Virus record (IMG/VR): IMGVR_UViG_3300043449_001674
Location: 1-35,022 of that record
Origin: a virus
Direction: 5' to 3' (one strand)
Length of the DNA: 35,022 bases
Under the pieces are notes generated by a model. It had not been told where the DNA came from and searched no databases. It worked only from the letters and a program-made list of their open reading frames with translations. Below, in pieces: positions 5,701 through 12,006 of the stretch (positions are counted from its first letter, which is position 1; each line of letters starts with the position of its first letter). The position numbers and the translations under genes were made by a program.

Positions 5701-6471
5701 TTAGAATATATTGTAATCTTCATTTCCGGAATCAAACAAATCATATTCATTTGCTTCAACAGAAGATGGATTTTGTTGAGCAGTAGCTTTGCTTGTTACC
5801 ATGTGCTTTGTTTGTGATTCAAGTACAGAAAGTTCCTCACGTACTGCTTTACTAAGCTTGTATTTTTTAGCAATGTCTTCTACTGATCCCCCATCACGAA
5901 TAAATTTCTTAGCCTTCTCACCTTTATCATTAGGCGAACCATTCTTATTGTAAAGATTTAACCATTCTTTTTCTGAATCTCCTGTAGATGTAGCAGGATT
6001 TGGTTTTACTGCAACAGATTTTGCTTCAATTACCGGTGAATCAATTTCAGAATCCTTTGGTTCATCTGTAGGAATACAGAATAATTGGAATGCAAAATAC
6101 TTGTAAGCAGTAGACATGGCTTTATTGGTAGCTTTGTCTCCTGAATCCATTGCTTCTCCTGACATAATAGAAACAATCTCACTTCCATCAATTGTGCTGA
6201 TGCAAGTGAACGACATTTGAACAATGACATGAAGCATGATTCCTCCATTCTTTGTTGTTCGCTCTGTCTCCTTCCGTTCAATGACATTTGGAAGAATGAT
6301 TAATTGATGTTTAACAAGTAATGGCTGAAGAGAATTCAGTACATCATCTACTCCTCTGAAGGAATAACCTTGCTGAACATTCTTTCTTGATTTAGAGATT
6401 GCCCCAATCTCTGACATGATGTTTATGATTGCTTCATAAACTTTTCCTGATTGTGCTTGTTGATTTTTCAT
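5701..6471 (-). CDS. erf: ERF-family single-strand annealing recombinase
   Basis: A 256-residue protein of the ERF family (P22 Erf type), which anneals complementary single strands in phage recombination and genome circularisation. The conserved core is visible as GYSFRGVDDVLNSLQPLLVK (about 35-54), a middle strand with DGSEIVSIMSGEAMDSGDKA, and TNKAMSTAYKYFAFQLFCIP. The linker after residue 150 is low complexity. The last residues, YDLFDSGNEDYNIF, form an acidic, aromatic tip resembling the tail of single-stranded DNA-binding proteins and may recruit replication partners. It sits between helical unknowns in the early region. Confidence 0.92.
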   Translation of the reverse strand: MKNQQAQSGKVYEAIINIMSEIGAISKSRKNVQQGYSFRGVDDVLNSLQPLLVKHQLIILPNVIERKETERTTKNGGIMLHVIVQMSFTCISTIDGSEIVSIMSGEAMDSGDKATNKAMSTAYKYFAFQLFCIPTDEPKDSEIDSPVIEAKSVAVKPNPATSTGDSEKEWLNLYNKNGSPNDKGEKAKKFIRDGGSVEDIAKKYKLSKAVREELSVLESQTKHMVTSKATAQQNPSSVEANEYDLFDSGNEDYNIF

Positions 6472-6482
6472 TGTGTTTTTTT

Positions 6483-6899
6483 TTAGTAATTAATGGTTAG
6501 TAATTTGTTTCTGATTAACTCTGTTAGCTTTTCAATCTTCTGAACAAATGATTCAGCAATGTATGGATTAACCTTAGCTGATTCCATCTTGTCCAATGTT
6601 GTTGTTGTTAGAAGGTAAATCTCATCTACAATTTCAACAAATGTTTTTTCATCAATCAATCCTGGATGAATCTCATTTTCAGGAATAAATGTCAATGGAT
6701 TAGCGTTTACTTGAATGACTACTTGCATCCATCTGTTTTTAATTCCTCTCTTTGCTTCAAATGTTGAAATCTGTTTCTTCAATGTTGTTACTACTTCCGA
6801 ATGATTGAAATAATTATTTACCATTTCATTCACTAATTCAGTAGTAACTCTTCCGATTCTTTCGAAATCGGAAGAGTTAAGATTTCCATCAATCTTCAT
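6483..6899 (-). CDS. hypothetical protein upstream of ERF
   Basis: I place the start at the ATG at 6899 (MKIDGNLNSS), overlapping the previous stop by 11 bases; the longer reading to 6992 would lie almost wholly in the upstream gene. The product is then 138 residues, helical and soluble, with a Thr-rich centre (YLLTTTTLDKM) and a C-terminal helix. No known domain is evident. It is co-transcribed with the recombinase gene, 11 bases upstream of its start. A perfect hairpin sequence lies in its first 20 codons. Confidence 0.65.
   Translation of the reverse strand: MKIDGNLNSSDFERIGRVTTELVNEMVNNYFNHSEVVTTLKKQISTFEAKRGIKNRWMQVVIQVNANPLTFIPENEIHPGLIDEKTFVEIVDEIYLLTTTTLDKMESAKVNPYIAESFVQKIEKLTELIRNKLLTINY
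6848..6876. repeat. 11-bp perfect inverted repeat in a 5' coding region
   Basis: CTCTTCCGATT (6848-6858) and AATCGGAAGAG (6866-6876) are perfect complements separated by seven bases. The element spans about codons 8-17 of the gene starting at 6899. It can form an mRNA hairpin near the start codon or serve as a dyad for a DNA-binding protein. Confidence 0.5.
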
Positions 6900-7152
6900 T
6901 GGATTGATTTTGCATTTGCTTTGCTTTGCGCTCTGCCTTCTGCATGATGATTGCTTGTTTAATCTTCTCTTGATAAGCTTGCCTTTCAGCAATCTTCATA
7001 AGAGTAGCAGTCATAACTGCATCAGCATTGGCAGTTCCTCTTGTTACTCCTTTCCATACATTCTGAACGAATGTTACAGAGACATTGCAGATTTCTGCTA
7101 CTTCCTTACAATCGCCATATTGAATTAATGGCTTTAATTCTTGGTAGTTCAT
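6889..7152 (-). CDS. small HTH-like protein
   Basis: An 87-residue protein. DCKEVAEICNVSVTFVQNVW (about 14-33) fits a helix-turn-helix, with EVAEICNVS as first helix and turn and VTFVQNVW as recognition helix. The C-terminal 30 residues are a basic, Lys/Gln/Ala-rich helix that could add nonspecific DNA contacts. It is the first gene after a 98-base non-coding gap (7153-7250), which makes it the leader of the recombination operon and a candidate regulator. No specific target is known. Confidence 0.6.
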   Translation of the reverse strand: MNYQELKPLIQYGDCKEVAEICNVSVTFVQNVWKGVTRGTANADAVMTATLMKIAERQAYQEKIKQAIIMQKAERKAKQMQNQSNED

Positions 7153-7250
7153 GTTGTTTGTTTTTTTTGGTTTTTGATTTTTGTTAATTGTTGGTGTAAA
7201 TGTATATAAGTGAAATTATATTTTATGTTTCGTTTGTACTTTTTTTACTC
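7153..7250 (-). promoter_or_regulatory. intergenic region, probable promoter of the recombination operon
   Basis: This 98-base AT-rich gap separates six small genes from the recombination/replication block. The minus strand contains TACATTTA, one base from the Bacteroidota -7 consensus TAnnTTTG, but I see no matching TTTG at -33. No hairpin with a U tract is seen. Promoter activity is likely from position but not demonstrated by the sequence. Confidence 0.3.
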
Positions 7251-7541
7251 TCAGTTATCAACATCTATATGAACAATAGGCTTTGCCTTCCAAATAGTAA
7301 CACAAAAAGCATTAGTGTAAACTTTTAAAACTCTATCTAATTCTTCTGCTTTGATAATCTTATCTTCCGGAATACTTATATAAATTGATAACTTGTTTCT
7401 AATTCCTGAGTAATCCTGATTCTCAATCTCCCAATTTCCTGTTTCAATCTTATCCTGTTTGATGATGATTGATGAATGCAAATCCATTAGGATTTCTTTT
7501 GCTTCCTGCATTGTGATGTTTCTTCTCTCTGTTGATTTCAT
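7251..7541 (-). CDS. hypothetical protein
   Basis: A 96-residue soluble protein, unrecognised. The order of predicted elements is helix (ITMQEAKEILMDLHSSIII), strand region, then helix and strand (KAEELDRVLKVYTNAFCVTIW), consistent with a small alpha/beta fold. The stretch NKLSIYISIPEDKIIKAEEL suggests it could be a small anti-host or regulatory protein, but no function is shown. The start context AAAGCCATG matches that of neighbouring small genes. Confidence 0.65.
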   Translation of the reverse strand: MKSTERRNITMQEAKEILMDLHSSIIIKQDKIETGNWEIENQDYSGIRNKLSIYISIPEDKIIKAEELDRVLKVYTNAFCVTIWKAKPIVHIDVDN

Positions 7542-7545
7542 GGCT

Positions 7546-7860
7546 TTAGTTTTTAGTGGTTCGATTTATAATCTTTTTCTGCTGATCTAAATAAACAATC
7601 ACGGAATTGGATGTGATGAAGCAGAGTAGTTTTTGATATGATTGCAATTGGAATGCAAGAGTTAATTCATATACATCTACTCCGATTTCCTTGCAAGCAT
7701 TAATGATGTAGTTCCTCCTTCTCTCATTCAATCCAATCTCATCCTGTTTGATTCCTACATAATCAGCAAATGATTCATCAGGATGAAAGCAAATGCTTTT
7801 CCTATACCATTCATTGATATAGTTCAATGAGGAGAGCAATTTCTTTTTTGGCTTTTCCAT
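7546..7860 (-). CDS. hypothetical protein
   Basis: A 104-residue protein, unrecognised. It contains KLLSSLNYINEWYRKSICFH and a helical middle (ERRRNYIINACKEIGVDVYE) followed by hydrophobic strands. No signal peptide is obvious. It belongs to a run of small early genes spaced 4-42 bases apart, a typical place for host-takeover or anti-defence proteins. That role is inference from position. Confidence 0.65.
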   Translation of the reverse strand: MEKPKKKLLSSLNYINEWYRKSICFHPDESFADYVGIKQDEIGLNERRRNYIINACKEIGVDVYELTLAFQLQSYQKLLCFITSNSVIVYLDQQKKIINRTTKN

Positions 7861-7866
7861 AGTGTT

Positions 7867-8070
7867 TTATTTTGCAATCACAGTATAAGCAATCTCTAAT
7901 GAATCTTCATAATAGACATCATGCACATAAGCTTGTAGTTCCTCTTCATAATAATGCTCTCCTTCTGATTGAACTGCTTCTCCTGTGAATGGACAATTCC
8001 ATTCAATGATGGAATAATTATCATGTCCACTACTGCTTCCTGTTACAATTTTAATCTGTTGGTTTTTCAT
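7867..8070 (-). CDS. hypothetical small acidic protein
   Basis: A 67-residue acidic protein, unrecognised. Residues 18-45 contain YSIIEWNCPFTGEAVQSEGE and many Glu and Tyr, so the protein could mimic nucleic-acid charge. No metal-binding cluster or signal peptide is seen. The start follows the leader repeat at 8079-8096 and the recurring AAAGCCATG context. Confidence 0.65.
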   Translation of the reverse strand: MKNQQIKIVTGSSSGHDNYSIIEWNCPFTGEAVQSEGEHYYEEELQAYVHDVYYEDSLEIAYTVIAK

Positions 8071-8078
8071 GGCTTTGG

Positions 8079-8096
8079 TTTTATGAGTTATGATTA
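8079..8096 (-). promoter_or_regulatory. leader repeat copy 1
   Basis: TTTTATGAGTTATGATTA (plus strand) lies 8 bases before the ATG at 8070. It differs from the two other copies by loss of one G. See the copies at 8314 and 8565. Confidence 0.5.
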
Positions 8097-8102
8097 GTTG
8101 AT

Positions 8103-8303
8103 TTATTTAAATGAATTTATATGTGCAACATGAACATCATCATTAATTGATGAGTAAATAGTTCCAATTAAATGAATTGCATCAGATAAATTATGCTCAA
8201 TAATGTCATAGCAATCATTAACAGATTTATTGGGATAAATAGTAATAATAACTTTACCGAATGCATTATGCTGAGAAATAGCATTTGTAATTAATTTTTC
8301 CAT
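8103..8303 (-). CDS. hypothetical small protein
   Basis: A 66-residue protein, unrecognised. It has a compact alpha/beta pattern: KVIITIYPNKSVNDCYDII, then helix NLSDAIHLIGTIYSSI, then strand. No signal peptide or catalytic motif is seen. It is preceded by the leader repeat at 8314-8332 and is co-oriented with other short early genes. Function unknown. Confidence 0.6.
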   Translation of the reverse strand: MEKLITNAISQHNAFGKVIITIYPNKSVNDCYDIIEHNLSDAIHLIGTIYSSINDDVHVAHINSFK

Positions 8304-8313
8304 TGTTGTTGAG

Positions 8314-8332
8314 TTTTATGAGTTAGTGATTA
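8314..8332 (-). promoter_or_regulatory. leader repeat copy 2
   Basis: TTTTATGAGTTAGTGATTA lies 10 bases before the ATG at 8303 and overlaps the TAA stop of the preceding gene (8330-8332). Its 18-base core is identical to the copy at 8565. Confidence 0.55.
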
Positions 8333-8554
8333 GTTAATGCAAGAGTTAATGTAATCTTTGCAAGATTTCAATGAACTTCCAATGTATGATGTGCATCCAA
8401 TCTCACCTGAATCTGTGTAGAAACGCAGGAAGAATTTCTTCTCTTTGCTTTCTACAGAAAGGAATTCCTTCCTGATGATTCCACTATAGGTTTTCTTTTG
8501 ATTAGTGAAGGTAAATTCTACTAATCCATCTTTCTTTGTGTAGGTAGCTGACAT
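8330..8554 (-). CDS. hypothetical small protein
   Basis: A 74-residue protein, probably all-beta with a C-terminal helix: strands in TKKDGLVEFTFTNQKKTYSG and EKKFFLRFYTDSGEIGCTS, then a helix with CKDYINSCIN. No family recognised and no signal peptide seen. It is preceded by the leader repeat at 8565-8582 and the AAAGCCATG start context. Function unknown. Confidence 0.65.
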   Translation of the reverse strand: MSATYTKKDGLVEFTFTNQKKTYSGIIRKEFLSVESKEKKFFLRFYTDSGEIGCTSYIGSSLKSCKDYINSCIN

Positions 8555-8564
8555 GGCTTTTTGT

Positions 8565-8582
8565 TTTTATGAGTTAGTGATT
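8565..8582 (-). promoter_or_regulatory. leader repeat copy 3
   Basis: TTTTATGAGTTAGTGATT lies 10 bases before the ATG at 8554 and is identical over 18 bases to the copy at 8314. The spacing to the start codon is the same or nearly the same in all three copies. Confidence 0.55.
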
Positions 8583-8596
8583 TGTGAATCTTTTTA

Positions 8597-8788
8597 TTAT
8601 CCTCTTACTATTAGCTGAGTAATTCTTTTTGCAAATCCTTTTTCTGTATAGAATATTCTTTTTTCTCTTTTGAAATACCAAATCATATGAATGCCATCTC
8701 TTGAGATTGCGAACCATCCACTAACATCATTTCCTGTAGTGAATACTCCTCTCTCATCTCTTTCGTTATTGATTTGTTCAATTGTCAT
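8597..8788 (-). CDS. hypothetical small protein
   Basis: I choose the ATG at 8788 (MTIEQINNERDERG), giving 63 residues, because it has the same AAAGCCATG context as its neighbours; a longer reading from 8836 lacks it. The protein has an N-terminal helix, then aromatic strands with WFAISRDGIHMIWYFKREKR. It is unrecognised. It is the first gene after the terminator at 8981-9012, so it leads the run of small early genes. Confidence 0.6.
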   Translation of the reverse strand: MTIEQINNERDERGVFTTGNDVSGWFAISRDGIHMIWYFKREKRIFYTEKGFAKRITQLIVRG

Positions 8789-8980
8789 GGCTTTGCGTTT
8801 GTTTGATGGATGTAAAATTATATACTTCTGCAACATGAGTACATGAATCTTTCACTTTAATCTGTAACAAATTGATAATCAGCAAAATAATTATCATGGA
8901 AAATCAGTATTTCCCCTCTGAAATCATGGATTCTTGCTCAGATTATGTAAAATGCGTAGTGGATTTTACTTGAAATAGGT
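8789..8980 (-). promoter_or_regulatory. intergenic region upstream of the small early genes
   Basis: About 190 bases without a credible gene lie between a terminator and the first small early gene. The minus strand holds TAATTTTA shortly before the gene, one base from TAnnTTTG, but no good TTTG at -33. A promoter is expected here because transcription from the lysis genes should stop at 8981-9012. I see no strong repeats or operator dyads. Confidence 0.35.
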
Positions 8981-9012
8981 AAAAAAAAGAGAATCTCACA
9001 AGGTAGATTCTT
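8981..9012 (-). terminator. intrinsic terminator after the lysis genes
   Basis: On the minus strand AGAATCT and AGATTCT (9011-9005 and 8996-8990) pair around an 8-base loop and are followed by CTTTTTTTT. This is a normal hairpin plus U tract, placed 40 bases after the lysis cassette. Confidence 0.7.
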
Positions 9013-9022
9013 GTAAGCAAAG

Positions 9023-9051
9023 GCAATAAAAAGAAAATTGGTTTTTATTGC
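9023..9051. repeat. 10-bp AT-rich inverted repeat
   Basis: GCAATAAAAA (9023-9032) and TTTTTATTGC (9042-9051) are perfect complements with a 9-base loop, just after the 32-residue ORF. It may work together with the terminator at 8981-9012. Confidence 0.45.
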
Positions 9052-9055
9052 AACA

Positions 9056-9154
9056 TCAGTTTTTCAGATGATGTGCAATTATTACGATTGTCCAAAAAAA
9101 CAGCACAATCAGAATCACCGGTAATCCCGATTCCTGATTGATTGTTGATTTCAC
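9056..9154 (-). CDS. small membrane peptide in lysis cassette (GTG start)
   Basis: A 32-residue open frame whose GTG start overlaps the TGA of the holin candidate (GTGA). The sequence has a short polar N-terminus, one strong membrane span (LPVILIVLFFWTIVIIAHHL) and a basic end. The overlap, position and composition support a real gene, perhaps a second holin, antiholin or lysis regulator. It is short and begins with GTG, so it could be missed by automatic calling. Confidence 0.5.
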   Translation of the reverse strand: MKSTINQESGLPVILIVLFFWTIVIIAHHLKN

Positions 9155-9339
9155 TTTAGCTTTAATGCTTTCTTAGCAGTAATTCGGAAATAGATCACTC
9201 CAATTGTTCCTACTATTGTAACAATATCATTCATTGTAGCTTCCAAATCAAAGCCAATGTACTTACCAATTACAGGAGCAATAACTACCAATGCCATCCA
9301 TATTGTCTTACTCTGTAACCATGATTTAATGTCGTTCAT
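9151..9339 (-). CDS. holin candidate
   Basis: A 62-residue protein with two hydrophobic segments, TIWMALVVIAPVIGKYIGF (about 12-30) and DIVTIVGTIGVIYFRI (about 38-53), a short polar N-terminus (NDIKSWLQSK) and a basic C-terminus (TAKKALKLK). This pattern is common in small phage proteins next to endolysins. It follows the M15 peptidase gene by 11 bases. Holins form inner-membrane holes that release or activate the endolysin; the assignment rests on topology and context. Confidence 0.6.
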   Translation of the reverse strand: MNDIKSWLQSKTIWMALVVIAPVIGKYIGFDLEATMNDIVTIVGTIGVIYFRITAKKALKLK

Positions 9340-9350
9340 TTGTTTCTTTT

Positions 9351-9818
9351 TTAGAATGGAATATAAACTGTTTTCTTATCTTTCTTCTTTGCAATCAGTA
9401 CTTGATTTCTATTCTTTCCAGGAGAGTAACTTACGTGAATCCAATCAGGATTTTTATCAGTTCCAAATTCCCAAATTAATTGGTCAAACTTTAAATTGCT
9501 CAAGATGTAATGGAATACAACATTGTTTGTAATGCTCTTATCATTCAAGATATCACAATCAATATCCATTGCTTCTCCTGTCATATGCTGAGAATTAAAT
9601 GCTCCTCCAATCTTTTTATTCAGTACTGCTGAACGAAACATTGATGTGATTGGAATCTTTTTTCCATAGAAAACACAGAGAGGATCATATACTGCAAAGC
9701 ATAATAATCTCATGTTATCAATAGCTTCTGCTGATGGAACATTGCTAATTGCAAATCTTGTTGCAGTAGCACTCTTACAAGCTTCAGCTAAAGAAATGAA
9801 ATTGCTAATCTTCTGCAT
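9351..9818 (-). CDS. endolysin, peptidase M15-type (D-Ala-D-Ala carboxypeptidase-like)
   Basis: A 155-residue zinc peptidase that cleaves peptidoglycan cross-link peptides. The zinc motif is HMTGEAMD, with His78 and Asp85, and a second His at about 128 in PDWIHVSY; DQLIWEF precedes it, as is usual for the family. Ser/Arg in TSMFRS also fit. I choose the ATG at 9818, which has AAAGGTGG about 10 bases upstream; another ATG lies at 9827. No signal peptide is visible, so export depends on a holin. It sits between a coiled-coil membrane protein and a holin candidate. Confidence 0.88.
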   Translation of the reverse strand: MQKISNFISLAEACKSATATRFAISNVPSAEAIDNMRLLCFAVYDPLCVFYGKKIPITSMFRSAVLNKKIGGAFNSQHMTGEAMDIDCDILNDKSITNNVVFHYILSNLKFDQLIWEFGTDKNPDWIHVSYSPGKNRNQVLIAKKKDKKTVYIPF

Positions 9819-9820
9819 GA

Positions 9821-10084
9821 TTACCATCCACCTTTTATACTAATTACAGTATTCAAGAAAGTAGCTACACCAACAACAATCAACCAAAATTGATATGCTC
9901 CTTTTCTTTTATTCTTGTCATTTTCTAAAAGCCTTACTCTATTTTCTATATCCTCAATAATCTTATACTCTATTCTTTCAACCTTATCAACCAATGATTG
10001 ATGTTGAGTAGAATGTGTATCTTGTTTCTGTAAGACCATTAACAGTAATTCTCTATCACTGTAATTATTAGGTTCAAATTTCAT
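9821..10084 (-). CDS. coiled-coil protein with C-terminal membrane anchor (holin/XhlA-like candidate)
   Basis: An 87-residue protein with a helical, coiled-coil-like N-terminal part (SLVDKVERIEYKIIEDIENR, about 31-50) and one membrane segment near the C-terminus (YQFWLIVVGVATFLNTVISI, about 64-83). This topology matches XhlA-type phage lysis proteins, which pair with a second small membrane protein beside the endolysin. The stop lies next to the endolysin start. A direct role in lysis is inferred. Confidence 0.6.
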   Translation of the reverse strand: MKFEPNNYSDRELLLMVLQKQDTHSTQHQSLVDKVERIEYKIIEDIENRVRLLENDKNKRKGAYQFWLIVVGVATFLNTVISIKGGW

Positions 10085-10118
10085 CGCACATTATAACAAT
10101 GTAAATCTAAATCCATCA

Positions 10119-10295
10119 TTACTCTTCTGTAACCACAGATTTGATTTCATCATTTTTCTGAGAATCATTCATCTTCTTTATTAGATAAATAGCATTCTCA
10201 ATTCCTTGAAGATTCATCCTGTCTGCTTCATGCATTATTGAAACAAACAACAAACGAAGCATTTCTTTTTTTTCTGTCTCTGTTAAATTGCTCAT
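10119..10295 (-). CDS. hypothetical small helical protein
   Basis: A 58-residue gene too short for many callers. The ATG at 10295 overlaps the upstream TGA (ATGA). The protein is helical and amphipathic (TETEKKEMLRLLFVSIMHEA, then NLQGIENAIYLIKKMND) with an acidic tail. No membrane span or signal is present. It lies between the tail fibre genes and the lysis cassette. Function unknown. Confidence 0.65.
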   Translation of the reverse strand: MSNLTETEKKEMLRLLFVSIMHEADRMNLQGIENAIYLIKKMNDSQKNDEIKSVVTEE

Positions 10296-10600
10296 GGCTT
10301 TTTTGTTAATTGTAATTGTTGAATTACATAATCAAATATTGGTGTATCATCTGTTCCCCAATTATCTACCAATGTCCAAGGTAAATCAATGTTACCATCA
10401 ATAACACTAACATATAATATTTCTGTTTCTCCATCTTCCAATGTGATTTCTTTAGGTTCACATATGGCATAATGAACCATTCCAGGAGACATCAAAAAAT
10501 CATATTGAAAATAATTATCTAATTTCAATACAGTTAGTGTTTTTATTTGACCATTCACCCATGTAGTGATTGGAAGAATTTCAATCTCATTTTTTTTCAT
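10292..10600 (-). CDS. hypothetical protein following tail fibre
   Basis: A 102-residue soluble protein rich in beta strands and aromatics (TTWVNGQIKTLTVLKLDNYF; MVHYAICEPKEITLEDGETE). It resembles no family that I can name. It follows the tail fibre gene by 8 bases and is likely a fibre chaperone or minor tail component; both are guesses from position. Confidence 0.65.
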   Translation of the reverse strand: MKKNEIEILPITTWVNGQIKTLTVLKLDNYFQYDFLMSPGMVHYAICEPKEITLEDGETEILYVSVIDGNIDLPWTLVDNWGTDDTPIFDYVIQQLQLTKKP

Positions 10601-10608
10601 GATATTTT

Positions 10609-12000
10609 TTATGCTAATAATCCAATCCTTCTTAGTGCTGATACTACTTGTGGAATTGTATAACCATCATAGGTATCTAAATCGGTTATGTTATTTCCTG
10701 CTCCTCCTACTCTTGCTGCTGATGCTCCTCCTGTTGTAGGTTGAATGATTGGAGTAGTATTCCAAAAACCAATTTTCTCATCTATTGCAGTTCCTATTTT
10801 TGTTCCTGTTGTTTTTTGGAAATTCATATTTTTCCCATCTGCCCAAACAGTATTTCCTCCATCTTGAATGCTCCAAATTGTAGTTCCATTATCACGAGCT
10901 AAAAATATTGGAACTGTTGCATCAGCATTATCAGCAATTAATGCACTACTTTCAAACACAGGATCAGTATTATTCAATGCAAAATATCCTCCAATATTTT
11001 TCGAACCTGAAGCAGTATCATTCCTTGCATTTCCCATACATCCAATATATGTTGCTCCATTTTTATTGTTGGATGTAGTAGTATATCCTGCTCTGAATAA
11101 TCCTCCTATACTTAAATTTCCTACTCTTGCAAAAGCATTAAATCCATAATTATATCCTGTCGTATTTCCATTGCAGAATCCTGCCATTCCGGAATTTCCT
11201 TGACTCAATCCTGATGCAATAAATCCATTTGCTCCTGATGTTCCTGCTGCTGAGTTAATGAACCATGCACAAGATGTTGCAGTTCCTCCTGTATATCCTG
11301 CATTAAAATTAACTCTCATTGCAAGTTGAGCATATAGATCATTTGTTTGACTCCCTGCTGATGTTACATCTATTAAAACTGCATTTGTTTGATAGGTATA
11401 TGAAGAAGGCATTGTTGCAATTAAATGCAATCCATATTGCTTTGTTGTTTGCGCTAATGTTCCTGCAACAATATGAACTTTAGATGTAGGAGAAGCAGTT
11501 CCAATTCCTAATGTATCATTAGTATTATTAAAAAATAACTGAGCATTATCTTGTGTTAATTGTCCTGATGTTCCTGCAAACAATAAACTTCCTGATGTCA
11601 TTGTGCTGAACAATGGAGCGGAACTGAATGTCTTTGCTCCTGCAAATGTTTGTGCAGCAGTAGTAACTAATCCTCTTGCAGATGCTCCTGCATCAGGAAT
11701 ATTAAATGTATGGGTTGATGTAGTAGAACTTATATTGAAATCTGTTCCTGTTGTTCCTACTGCAAATGTTTGAGTAGATGCAGTTAAAGAATTCAAAGAT
11801 GTTATTCCTCCTCCTCCTCCTCCTGTTGCATTAATTGTAACATCACCTGTTCCCGTATCTACTCCTGTAGATGAGATTGTTACATTTGTTCCTGCAATGA
11901 TTTTTGTAACTACTGCTCTTCCGGTTGATGTTGTATTTAAATCCTCTCTTCCAACATCACCATTCAGAATCTGTTGTCCTCTAATGTTTGTTACTGCCAT
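10609..12000 (-). CDS. tail fibre protein A
   Basis: A 463-residue protein rich in Gly, Ser, Thr and Asn. It begins [16 protein letters not shown], similar to the start of the neighbouring fibre protein, which suggests a shared attachment segment. A six-Gly run near residue 61-66 gives a hinge. The middle has tail-fibre-type repeats, including [16 protein letters not shown] and [16 protein letters not shown]. The end [20 protein letters not shown] resembles C-termini of other phage fibres. It is a likely distal adhesin or receptor-binding component. No lectin domain or diversity-generating cassette is visible. Confidence 0.8.
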   Translation of the reverse strand: MAVTNIRGQQILNGDVGREDLNTTSTGRAVVTKIIAGTNVTISSTGVDTGTGDVTINATGGGGGGITSLNSLTASTQTFAVGTTGTDFNISSTTSTHTFNIPDAGASARGLVTTAAQTFAGAKTFSSAPLFSTMTSGSLLFAGTSGQLTQDNAQLFFNNTNDTLGIGTASPTSKVHIVAGTLAQTTKQYGLHLIATMPSSYTYQTNAVLIDVTSAGSQTNDLYAQLAMRVNFNAGYTGGTATSCAWFINSAAGTSGANGFIASGLSQGNSGMAGFCNGNTTGYNYGFNAFARVGNLSIGGLFRAGYTTTSNNKNGATYIGCMGNARNDTASGSKNIGGYFALNNTDPVFESSALIADNADATVPIFLARDNGTTIWSIQDGGNTVWADGKNMNFQKTTGTKIGTAIDEKIGFWNTTPIIQPTTGGASAARVGGAGNNITDLDTYDGYTIPQVVSALRRIGLLA

Positions 12001-12006
12001 GAGTTA

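Noticed and set aside
8789-8980. Specific Bacteroidota promoter (TTTG ... TAnnTTTG)
   Set aside because: TA-rich elements one base from the -7 consensus occur, but there is no convincing -33 TTTG at normal spacing. Only the region, not a site, is annotated.
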